Positions 33,096-40,286 of a stretch of 40,286 nt of DNA are shown here, one piece after another; the stretch's first letter is position 1; the number at the start of each line of letters is the position of its first letter. A program made the translations under genes and the position numbers. The stretch lies in assembly GCA_013204445.1 (NCBI GenBank), contig JABMNS010000007.1, positions 1-40,286 on the forward strand. Reading direction: 5' to 3'. Origin of the DNA: Sphingomonadales bacterium. Lineage in GTDB: Bacteria; Pseudomonadota; Alphaproteobacteria; Sphingomonadales; Sphingomonadaceae. The notes below the pieces were generated by a model. It made no database searches, was not told the DNA's origin, and worked only from the letters and a program-made list of their open reading frames with translations.

Positions 33096-35531
33096 CTAAT
33101 CCATTTTCATCGCTTCGTTGATCAGGGATTCCGCCTCGATCAACAGCGCATCGTCGGTCGCGCGCCGGGCGACATGTTCGCGCCCGATCATCACCAGCAC
33201 CGGCACAGCAAGCGGGCTGACCCGCTCCAGGTCGACATGGATCAATGCTCCTGCGGCGCGGTCGAGAAGATCGCCCAGTCGCCCGACATCGGTCATCCGC
33301 GCCCTTGCATCGGCCCAGGCGGCCTGCATCAGCACATGGTCGGGTTCATATTTGCGCAGCACGTCGAAAATGAGATCGGTCGAGAAGGTTACCTGCTTGC
33401 CGGTCTTGCGCTGGCCCGGATGCTGTCGTTCGACCAGCCCGCTGATCACTGCCACCTCGCGGAAAGCGCGTTTGAGCAGATGCGATCCTTCGACCCAGTC
33501 GAAAAACTCGTCCTCCAATATGTCGGCGCTGAACAACGGCGCGGGATCGCTGACCGGCTCCACGCTGAAGCAGGCCAAAGCATAATCATTGGCGACAAAA
33601 CCAATCGGCTTGAGACCGCGATCCTCCATCCGCCGGGTCATCAGCATGCCGAGCGACTGGTGCGCATTCCAGCCTTCAAAGCTGTAGGCGACCATATAAT
33701 GCAGTTGTTTGTGTGGAAAGGTCTCGACCAGCAACTGCCCCGGCTCGGGCATCACCGAGCGATGGTCCTGCATCTCCAGCCATTCGCGGACATCATCGGG
33801 AAAGCGCGCCCAGCCGGTCCGGTCGGTCAGGAGGCCGCGGACCCGGTCCGACAAATGGGTGGTCAATGGCAGCCTGGAACCGGAATAGCTTGGGATCATC
33901 GCGGCTTTCTTGGACGCCCGGACGATGACGTCGCTGCTATCCATCTTGATCAGCTCGAGGCTCAGCCCGGCAAAGAAGAATGTGTCGCCGAGTGACAGCA
34001 TGGCGGCAAAGCCTTCTTCGACCTTGCCAAGGCTGCGGCCGTTCTTGAACCGCACGGTCACCATCGCCGCATCGACAATGATTCCGGCGTTGAGCCGGTG
34101 CTGGGCAGCAAATTTCGGGTGGGTCAGACTCCAGACGCCCGTCGCATCCCGGCGCAGGCGCTTGAACTTGTCATAGGCCTTGAGCGCATAGCCGCCATCG
34201 CGGGTGAAATTCAGGACCCGCTCAAACTGCTCTCTGGTCAATGCGCTATAGGGCAGGGCCGATTGTACCTCGTCGAGCAGATCGTCTTCTTGAAACGGCC
34301 CCGCGCAGGCGCAGGTTATGACATGCTGGGCCAGCACATCCAGCCCGCCGGGTCGAAAGGGCTCGCCGTCACGCCTGCCTTCATTCACCGCATCGAGCGC
34401 CGCCTGCGCCTCAAGATATTCAAAGCGGTTCCCCGGAACCAGCAGCGCTTTCGATGATACGTCAAGCCGGTGATTGGCGCGGCCAATGCGCTGCAGCAGG
34501 CGCGAGGATCCTTTGGGAGCGCCCATCTGGATGACGCAATCAATATCGCCCCAGTCGACGCCGAGATCGAGCGAGGCGGTGCAGACCAGCGCCCGCATCT
34601 GCCCTGACGCCATGGCGTTTTCGACCTTGCGCCGTGCTTCCTTTGACAGGCTGCCATGATGGATGCCGACGGCGAGAGTCTCGTCATTGATGTCCCACAG
34701 CTTCTGGAAGGTCAGTTCGGCCAGAAAGCGGGTGTTGCAGAAGATCAAAGTCATCCGGTTGCTGCGGATCTGCTCCATCACCTGCGGAATCGCATAAGCG
34801 CCAGCATGGCCGGACCAGGGAACGCGCACCGGATCGCCTTGCGGCGTTTCCGGCAGCATGATCGACAGATCGGCGGGCGCACCTTCTTCGCCGCGCACAT
34901 GAGTGACCGTGTCGATGTCCCCATAAGGCGCGAGCCAGGCGCGAAAATCATCCGGCTCGGCAACCGTCGCCGACAAGGCGACTCGTTGCATCTCCGGTGC
35001 AATTTTCTGAAGCCGCGCGAGGGATAGTGCGAGCAGGTCGCCGCGCTTGCCGGTGGCAAAGGCGTGTACTTCGTCGATCACCACGCGCCTGAGGCTGGCG
35101 AACAGGGTGAAGCTGTCGGCCTGGCTCAGCAATAGATTGAGCGATTCCGGCGTGGTCAGCAAAATTTGTGGCGGCTTCGCCCGCTGGCGCGCCTTGCGAT
35201 TGGCCGGCGTATCGCCGCTGCGGGTCTCGACCGTGATCGGCAGCCCCATTTCCTCAATTGGCGTCAGCAGATTGCGCTGGACGTCCACCGCGAGCGCCTT
35301 GAGCGGCGAGATGTAGAGCGTGTGGAGGCCGTCAAATTTGGTGCCCTGCACAAGATCATAAAGCGTCGGCAAAAATCCGGCCAGTGTCTTGCCTGCGCCC
35401 GTCGGTGCTGTCAGCAATGCGTGACGTCCTGCCCGGGCCGCCTCGAGCATCTCCAGCTGATGCTCACGCACCGCCCAGCCGCGCGCGGCGAACCAGTCGG
35501 CTAGGATCGGCGGAATTTTGTCATCGGCCAT
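33096..35531 (-). CDS. lhr: Ligase-associated DNA damage response DEXH-box helicase (Lhr)
   Basis: Superfamily 2 DNA helicase of 811 residues acting with PdeM, an exonuclease and a ligase in DNA repair. Walker A is APTGAGKTLAGF near residue 40, the DEVH box is VVIDEVHAFATGKRGD, SATVAEPDDF is motif III, and TASLDLGVDWGDID with QRIGRANHR forms motifs V-VI. The C-terminal half is the Lhr-specific extension. The 811 length fits the bacterial Lhr-core/ligase-associated type rather than the 1,500-residue Lhr-HR type. It follows the MBL gene on the minus strand by 23 bp, and the protease pair lies downstream. Confidence 0.94.
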   Translation of the reverse strand: MADDKIPPILADWFAARGWAVREHQLEMLEAARAGRHALLTAPTGAGKTLAGFLPTLYDLVQGTKFDGLHTLYISPLKALAVDVQRNLLTPIEEMGLPITVETRSGDTPANRKARQRAKPPQILLTTPESLNLLLSQADSFTLFASLRRVVIDEVHAFATGKRGDLLALSLARLQKIAPEMQRVALSATVAEPDDFRAWLAPYGDIDTVTHVRGEEGAPADLSIMLPETPQGDPVRVPWSGHAGAYAIPQVMEQIRSNRMTLIFCNTRFLAELTFQKLWDINDETLAVGIHHGSLSKEARRKVENAMASGQMRALVCTASLDLGVDWGDIDCVIQMGAPKGSSRLLQRIGRANHRLDVSSKALLVPGNRFEYLEAQAALDAVNEGRRDGEPFRPGGLDVLAQHVITCACAGPFQEDDLLDEVQSALPYSALTREQFERVLNFTRDGGYALKAYDKFKRLRRDATGVWSLTHPKFAAQHRLNAGIIVDAAMVTVRFKNGRSLGKVEEGFAAMLSLGDTFFFAGLSLELIKMDSSDVIVRASKKAAMIPSYSGSRLPLTTHLSDRVRGLLTDRTGWARFPDDVREWLEMQDHRSVMPEPGQLLVETFPHKQLHYMVAYSFEGWNAHQSLGMLMTRRMEDRGLKPIGFVANDYALACFSVEPVSDPAPLFSADILEDEFFDWVEGSHLLKRAFREVAVISGLVERQHPGQRKTGKQVTFSTDLIFDVLRKYEPDHVLMQAAWADARARMTDVGRLGDLLDRAAGALIHVDLERVSPLAVPVLVMIGREHVARRATDDALLIEAESLINEAMKMD

Positions 35532-35554
35532 TGCGCTCGAATGGCGCTTTATCG

Positions 35555-36502
35555 TTATTGCTTCAACTCCGCCATCAGCCCGAATAGCTGAACCACATCC
35601 GGCGCAGCGCTATCACCGCTATATTCCCGGTAAAGCGCAGAGACATTGACCGCGATCCGCTCGGCGTCGCCCCAACTGGAAAAATCGCCGAGCCTTATGT
35701 CATGCGCGGCATCGCGCACCGACAGCCCCGCGTCATAGCGCTTGCGCGCCTCTTGATCGATATAGCGCAGATAGTCCTGCACCCGCCGGACTCCGTGCAC
35801 ATCGGTAATCGGACCGTGGCCCGGGACGATGGTTTCAGCCTTGAGATCGATAATCAGGTTGCAAGCGGCAATCCAGTTGGCGACCGGCCCCGCCCACATG
35901 ATCGGCGTGCCTTCGATAAACAATATATCGCCCGTAAAAATGGTTTTGTCGTCCGGCACATGGACGAGAACGTCTCCCGCCGTATGCGCGGGACCGACTT
36001 CGATGAGATCGACCTTTATATCTCCGACCTTCAGGCTATACTCGCCGCTGAATGTTTGGGTTGGCAGTTTTTCTGCGACATCGGTGAAATCAAAGCTGCC
36101 AAAAATATCCACCAGATATTGCCCAGCCGGACCCATGGCCCTTGCCTGCGCCATGATCGCAGCGAGCTGGCTGGCCGGCAGTTCGGACATTTCCCGCGCG
36201 CTAGCTTCCGATGCAATCACTTCGGCCTTGTGACAGCAGCCATTGCCATGCGTATGATCGCCATTGGCATGGGTGTTGACGATGATGCCAATATCATCCG
36301 CGCCGACACCGGCTGCATCCGCCATGACGCCCAGCATCTCGCGAGTCAGGCGGGCGTCAAAAAGCGTATCGACGAGCAGGGATTCCCCGCCATCGGTGAT
36401 CAGACCGGCATTAGACCAGCCCCAGCCGCCATCCGGCTGGAGATAGGCGTAAAGACCGGCGCCGGTTTCAACCAGTCCTTTTTGAAAGGGAAATGCCGCC
36501 AT
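35555..36502 (-). CDS. MBL-fold metallohydrolase with HxNGDH motif
   Basis: A 315-residue metallo-beta-lactamase-fold hydrolase. The metal motif is NTHANGDHTHGN (His78, Asn80, Asp82, His83), where Asn takes the place of the second His of HxHxDH. Further ligand positions appear in GPAHTAGDVLVHVP, TGDILF and VPGHGPITD. This variant occurs in a known branch of uncharacterised MBL proteins, so it may be natural rather than damaged. No signal peptide. The upstream gap of 254 bp before the divergent AI-2E gene holds no visible element. It may share a transcript with lhr. Confidence 0.85.
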   Translation of the reverse strand: MAAFPFQKGLVETGAGLYAYLQPDGGWGWSNAGLITDGGESLLVDTLFDARLTREMLGVMADAAGVGADDIGIIVNTHANGDHTHGNGCCHKAEVIASEASAREMSELPASQLAAIMAQARAMGPAGQYLVDIFGSFDFTDVAEKLPTQTFSGEYSLKVGDIKVDLIEVGPAHTAGDVLVHVPDDKTIFTGDILFIEGTPIMWAGPVANWIAACNLIIDLKAETIVPGHGPITDVHGVRRVQDYLRYIDQEARKRYDAGLSVRDAAHDIRLGDFSSWGDAERIAVNVSALYREYSGDSAAPDVVQLFGLMAELKQ

Positions 36503-36756
36503 CTTTTCTCCAACCTCCTGCGTCGCTTACGATTCATTGTCGCAGCTTTGAAAAGATTTGAATAGAGCAGGCGTGCAAGAATATCCATAATTTGGCGGCG
36601 CCTGCGGTATGGGAAGCATCTGGCATCAACAGGGTGCAGGTGTTTAATGAGGAAGTGGTCAGGCCATCGCGGCTGATCCTTGCCCGGCCCGGAATATTGC
36701 CGTATCTGCCAGTCAGAGAGATTTCATCGCGGTATACCTAATAAGAGCGACAGCAA

Positions 36757-37848
36757 ATGGACAATCGAGCAACATCAAGAAAACGCGTCGAATGGGGCTT
36801 TCTGATCGCGCTTCTGGTGATTGTCACGCTGGCATTCGCCGTCCTGATCGAACCGTTTTTTGGTGCCATCGTCTGGGGTGTTGTCGTCGCCGTTCTTTTC
36901 CGCCCGGTCTACGAACGGCTGCTGGGCTATCTCCCGGGCCGGGCCAATCTGGTTGCCGGGATCACCCTGATCCTCATATTGCTGCTGGTCGTGGTACCAG
37001 CGATCCTGCTCGGCATGGCGCTGGCCCAGGAGGCAGCGAGCCTTTACGTGCGGATTGAGGACGGTGACATCGATTTTGGCGCGGTGTTTGAGACGTTTGA
37101 AAAATCCCTGCCCCAGCGGATGCAGGCTCAGCTGGCCGCTTATGGCTATGGTGATTTTGCGAGCATCAGGGCGGAGATTGAACAATCCATTGCCGCGATT
37201 CTCGAATTTCTGGTCACCCAGTTGCTGAGCGTCGGACAGGGCGCATTCCGGTTCATGCTGGGCCTTGGCGTGATGCTGTACCTGACCTTTTTCTTGCTGC
37301 GCGATGGCCGCGCGCTGACCGAGCGGATTGGCGAAATGATTCCGCTGGAGGAAAAAAAACGCGAAATCCTGATGGAAAAATTTCTGGTGGTGATCCGTGC
37401 GACGATCAAGGGCAGCCTGATTATCGCGATCATTCAGGGCAGTCTCGGCGGCCTGATATTCTGGGCCCTGGACATCCGCGGCGCTTTGCTATGGGCGGTG
37501 TTGATGGGCATATTTTCTCTGATTCCCGCAATTGGTACGGGATTCGTCTGGGTCCCGGTAGCGCTCTTTCTGCTGATCACCGGTAATGTCTTGCAGGGCA
37601 TTGTACTGATCCTCAGCGGCGTGTTCGTGATCAGCATGATCGACAATCTTGTGCGTCCGGTTCTGGTCGGGCGGGACACGCGGATGCCTGACTATGTTGT
37701 GCTCATCTCCACCCTCGGTGGGCTGCAACTGTTCGGGATCAATGGCATCGTGATTGGCCCGTTGGTGGCAGCCCTGTTCATCGCGATCTGGAGCATTTTT
37801 TCGGATATGCATCAGGATTCAGGGCCATTGGGTAAGGCTAGCGAATAG
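36757..37848 (+). CDS. AI-2E family transporter (PerM/YdbI-like permease)
   Basis: Inner-membrane permease of 363 residues with about seven or eight hydrophobic segments. A pair opens the protein (about 14-50 and 60-85), a soluble stretch follows (about 90-150), and a run of helices fills 160-350. The family motifs GSLGGLIFWALDIRGALLWAVLMGIFSLIPAIG and FGINGIVIGPLVAALFIAIW are represented (only key parts quoted as GSLGGL, FSLIPAIG and GIVIGPL). The name comes from autoinducer-2 export; many members export other small molecules or act in Na+/H+ exchange, so the substrate is open. Its 3' end overlaps the HDAC-like gene by 11 bp (convergent). Confidence 0.9.
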   Translation: MDNRATSRKRVEWGFLIALLVIVTLAFAVLIEPFFGAIVWGVVVAVLFRPVYERLLGYLPGRANLVAGITLILILLLVVVPAILLGMALAQEAASLYVRIEDGDIDFGAVFETFEKSLPQRMQAQLAAYGYGDFASIRAEIEQSIAAILEFLVTQLLSVGQGAFRFMLGLGVMLYLTFFLLRDGRALTERIGEMIPLEEKKREILMEKFLVVIRATIKGSLIIAIIQGSLGGLIFWALDIRGALLWAVLMGIFSLIPAIGTGFVWVPVALFLLITGNVLQGIVLILSGVFVISMIDNLVRPVLVGRDTRMPDYVVLISTLGGLQLFGINGIVIGPLVAALFIAIWSIFSDMHQDSGPLGKASE

Positions 37849-38752
37849 CCTCGCAGCGGCCCGCTTCATCCGCCATCGCGATCATTGAGCGGGCATGGCG
37901 CACGGCAGCAGCGCGATGGTCATGGCCATATCCGCCGCCCAGGACGCTGGCGACGGGGATGCCCCGGTCACGGGCCCGGCAGATCACTATCCGGTCGCGC
38001 CGTTCCAGACCGGTATCGCTCAATGCGAGACGCCCTAGCCGGTCGTCCGCATGGGAGTCGACGCCGGCCTGATAGAGCAGCATATCCGGCCGGAAACTTT
38101 CCAGAATTTCATTTAGAGACGCATCCAATATTGCCAGATAGGCATCATCGCCAACCGCATCGGGCAAGCCAATATCGCGACTGGAGCGCGCCTTGCGAGT
38201 CGGGAAATTTCGCTCGCTATGGATCGATAGGGTAAAAATATCTTGGCGTCCGGCTAGCAACAGCGCGGTCCCGTCGCCCTGATGCACGTCGAGATCGACG
38301 ATGAGAATTTTGCGTGCATCGCCCTCTGCCAATAGCCGGTTGGCGGCGATCGCCAGATCATTGAATACGCAATATCCGGCGCCTGTGTCGGCCATGGCAT
38401 GATGGCTGCCGCCCGCACTGTTCGCGGCATAGCCATGTTCCAAGGCAAGCTGGGCGGCCAACCAGGTGCCGCCCGACGTATATTGGACACGGCTGGCTAT
38501 TTCCGCAGACACCGGAAAACCGATCCGGCGCTCCTTTTGACGCGGCACAGCGGCCGTCAGCACTTCCTCGACATCGTCCGGGTCGTGCACTGCCTCGATC
38601 CACGCGCGCGCCATTGGCGCAGGCTGATAGACCAGATGCTGGGGCGCATGCACCCGGATCGCCTCCATCACCAATTGATATTTGTCGAAGACAAAGCTGC
38701 CGCTTGCCGGGCGCGGCGCGACATAATTCGGGTGGTGGACGATATGGAGCAT
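37838..38752 (-). CDS. Histone deacetylase-like amidohydrolase
   Basis: Zinc deacetylase of the HDAC/AcuC/acetylpolyamine amidohydrolase superfamily, 304 residues. The active-site pair His117-His118 is in GGSHHAMADTG. The zinc ligands are Asp155 and His157 in DLDVHQGDGT and Asp232 in AGVDSHADD, and GGGYGHD closes the pocket. There is no signal peptide. The substrate may be an acetyl-lysine, acetylpolyamine or other acetamide. It starts 11 bp after the upstream deacylase gene ends, on the same strand, so the two are probably co-transcribed. Confidence 0.9.
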   Translation of the reverse strand: MLHIVHHPNYVAPRPASGSFVFDKYQLVMEAIRVHAPQHLVYQPAPMARAWIEAVHDPDDVEEVLTAAVPRQKERRIGFPVSAEIASRVQYTSGGTWLAAQLALEHGYAANSAGGSHHAMADTGAGYCVFNDLAIAANRLLAEGDARKILIVDLDVHQGDGTALLLAGRQDIFTLSIHSERNFPTRKARSSRDIGLPDAVGDDAYLAILDASLNEILESFRPDMLLYQAGVDSHADDRLGRLALSDTGLERRDRIVICRARDRGIPVASVLGGGYGHDHRAAAVRHARSMIAMADEAGRCEAIR

Positions 38753-38763
38753 GATTGCGAGAC

Positions 38764-40286
38764 TTACGCCCCCCGGATTAGCTGTCCAGGCCGCGCTCCG
38801 GTTGACTGGTCAAACCGCCGGATAATTTCCCCCGAAACAATGGTGGCGTCATAGCCGGTCGCGCGCTGGTGCAGTCTTTGCCCGCCCGCTGGCAGATCCC
38901 GGACAATTTCCGGCAGATGCAATTCCAGGCGATCCATGTCGATGACATTGAGATCGGCTTTGGCACCAGGTTTCAACAGGCCGCGTTGATCCAGGCCGAC
39001 GGCGCACGCCGCCTTGTGCGACAGCATATGCACCGCTTCGGACAAGTCAAACCGGAAGCCATCGGCTTTTTGCACATATTGTTTGAGCAAATAGGTCGAA
39101 TAGCTGGCGTCGCATATCGCGCCATAATGGGCACCGCCGTCGCCGAGACCGGGGATGCAATGCGGATGGCTGAGCATTTCATGGGCACTGGCCAGCGTGC
39201 CATTCTCATAATTGCCAAGCGCGGCGAGGAACAGGCCCTTGCCGTCGGTTTCCAGCAACCGGTCATAGGCAATTTCCTGCGGGGTGCAGCCTTTGGCCGC
39301 GGCCTGACCGGCCATGCTCTTTTCTTTCGGCGGTGCATAGTCCGGTGGATTATCGAGCGGGAACAGCCAGTTCCAGTCGCGGGCTAGCGCGTTGAACGGA
39401 TGGCCATGTTCAAATTCCTCGCTTAGCAGGGCCGCGCGCAGCCCGGGATCGCGCATTGCCGCTACCTGCTGCTCTAAAGACAAATCGACGATCTTGGCCC
39501 AACTCGGGCAGAGAATGAAGGGGTGGACTGTCAGTTCTAGCCCGGCGATCAGCCCGATCGGACGCGGCATGATCTGGGCGGTGGCTTTGCCGCCGGAGGC
39601 GTTGGTGCGGTCGAGCATCTCCAGCACCCGGCGCCAGCGCGGCGGGCCGTCATTGCCGGATGCCAGCGTGAAGGTGGCGGGTCGGCCGGAGCTTTCCACG
39701 ACGCGCTCGATCACCTTATATTCCTTGTCCCAGCCGACAAAGGCATCAAGTACGACCTGAAAAGTGCCGGTTCCGGCATCCGCCATGCCGCCACAAATGG
39801 CTTCCAGCTCGGCGACATCCGCTTCGAACGTCGGGATGCTGCCGCCATCTGCGGTCTTGTGAATCGATAGCCGCGAGGTGGCAAAGCCCAGCGCGCCCGC
39901 TTCCATCGCTTCCCGGCAGAGTTTGCGCATCATCGCCAGATCATCGTCATTGGCCGGTTCGCGCGAGGCGCCGCGCGCACCCATGGCATAGACGCGCAGC
40001 GGCGAGTGCGGCAGATAGGCGGCGACATCGATATCGCGTTTTCCCTTGGCCACAACGTCGAGATATTCCGGAAATGTCTCCCAGTTCCATGGCAGGCCAT
40101 CGGCCATCACGACGCCGGGAATATCCTCGACGCCTTCCATCACGTTGATCAGCATATCTTGATCTGCCTTGCGGCAAGGCGCAAAGCCGACGCCGCAATT
40201 GCCCATGATCGCAGTGGTCACGCCGTGTGAAGACGAGGGGCTGAGCTCTTCCGCCCAGATGGACTGGCCGTCATAATGGGTGTGGA
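38764..40286 (-). CDS. N-acyl-D-amino-acid deacylase / D-aminoacylase-like amidohydrolase (5' end outside window)
   Basis: Metal-dependent amidohydrolase; about 507 codons are visible and the 5' end lies beyond 40286. The frame is open to the edge, so a GTG at 40221 is internal. Near the edge, HTHYDGQSIWAEEL carries the amidohydrolase HxH metal pair in the D-aminoacylase form HTHYDxQ, followed by GVTTAIMGNCGVGFAP. DGGAHYGAICD supplies a later His/Asp site, and LKPGAKADLNVID closes the fold. Full-length members are about 560-600 residues, so 50-90 residues are missing. The acyl substrate is unknown. Confidence 0.87.
   Translation of the reverse strand, partial: HTHYDGQSIWAEELSPSSSHGVTTAIMGNCGVGFAPCRKADQDMLINVMEGVEDIPGVVMADGLPWNWETFPEYLDVVAKGKRDIDVAAYLPHSPLRVYAMGARGASREPANDDDLAMMRKLCREAMEAGALGFATSRLSIHKTADGGSIPTFEADVAELEAICGGMADAGTGTFQVVLDAFVGWDKEYKVIERVVESSGRPATFTLASGNDGPPRWRRVLEMLDRTNASGGKATAQIMPRPIGLIAGLELTVHPFILCPSWAKIVDLSLEQQVAAMRDPGLRAALLSEEFEHGHPFNALARDWNWLFPLDNPPDYAPPKEKSMAGQAAAKGCTPQEIAYDRLLETDGKGLFLAALGNYENGTLASAHEMLSHPHCIPGLGDGGAHYGAICDASYSTYLLKQYVQKADGFRFDLSEAVHMLSHKAACAVGLDQRGLLKPGAKADLNVIDMDRLELHLPEIVRDLPAGGQRLHQRATGYDATIVSGEIIRRFDQSTGARPGQLIRGA

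Noticed and set aside
40219-40221. GTG as the start of the deacylase
   Set aside because: The same frame is open to the window edge and encodes HTHYDGQ, the metal motif expected upstream, so the real start lies beyond 40286.
1-40286. General reassignment of TAG as a sense codon
   Set aside because: Several genes end normally at TAG; the hydrolase stop at 9453 is followed directly by a terminator, so TAG does stop translation here.
1-40286. CRISPR arrays, insertion sequences or prophage genes
   Set aside because: No spaced direct repeats, transposase, integrase or phage structural genes were seen on either strand; nearly all DNA is core genes.

Overview
The window looks like chromosomal DNA of an alphaproteobacterium of the order Sphingomonadales, probably near Sphingorhabdus, Parasphingorhabdus or Sphingopyxis. 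This is inferred from protein style and gene content: a C-terminal-extended HPF, an MmcB-type nuclease, DUF3576 and DUF1491 proteins, a ligase-associated Lhr/PdeM pair, and base composition that looks moderate by eye. The gene order rho-hemJ-hemE-[gap]-ppsR-maf-aroE-coaE-dnaQ is the order found around the Caulobacter replication origin. The 302-bp gap between hemE and ppsR holds a cluster of DnaA boxes, an AT-rich block and a perfect CtrA site, so I call it the probable chromosomal oriC.

Layout. 1-2616 (minus): partial rho, hemJ and hemE, firing away from the origin. 2617-2918: probable oriC. 2919-8544 (plus): ppsR, maf, aroE, coaE, dnaQ, hpf, ptsN, a hotdog thioesterase and a DUF1491 gene broken by an in-frame TAG. 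8748-12604: a secreted SleB-type cell-wall hydrolase with a good terminator, mmcB behind a perfect alphaproteobacterial LexA box, a periplasmic ankyrin protein (minus), and the overlapping cluster sco1-ycgN-ygjP. 12614-15207 (minus): a bifunctional class A penicillin-binding protein and msrB. 15323-15868: a secreted DUF4402-like gene, also split by an in-frame TAG. 15874-20428 (minus): an operon of a DUF3576 lipoprotein, leuS, lptE and holA. 20779-22826: a secreted protein of unknown function, a thiamine-phosphate-synthase-like protein and a YggS PLP protein. 22827-28498 (minus): pdeM-bioF-bioD-bioA-antiporter. 28580-30165 (plus): trhO and a glutathione S-transferase. 30166-31008: a gene-free stretch holding a terminator and the wreck of a beta-barrel gene. 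31009-35531 (minus): two tandem double-domain retropepsin-like proteases and the ligase-associated Lhr helicase. 35555-40286: an MBL hydrolase, an AI-2E-family permease, an HDAC-like deacetylase and a partial N-acyl-D-amino-acid deacylase.

Most of this is core metabolism and information processing: replication initiation and fidelity (oriC, dnaQ, holA), DNA repair (mmcB, pdeM, lhr), heme, shikimate, CoA and biotin synthesis, translation (leuS, hpf, trhO) and envelope building (LptE, class A PBP, SleB hydrolase). I see no prophage, insertion sequence, CRISPR array, tRNA or rRNA. The most notable points are the origin with its CtrA site, two genes interrupted by single in-frame amber codons with intact downstream coding, a LexA box built into a terminator tail, and tandem retropepsin-like proteins whose interdomain linker carries a TonB-box-like motif. 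I did not find a clear new multi-gene system.
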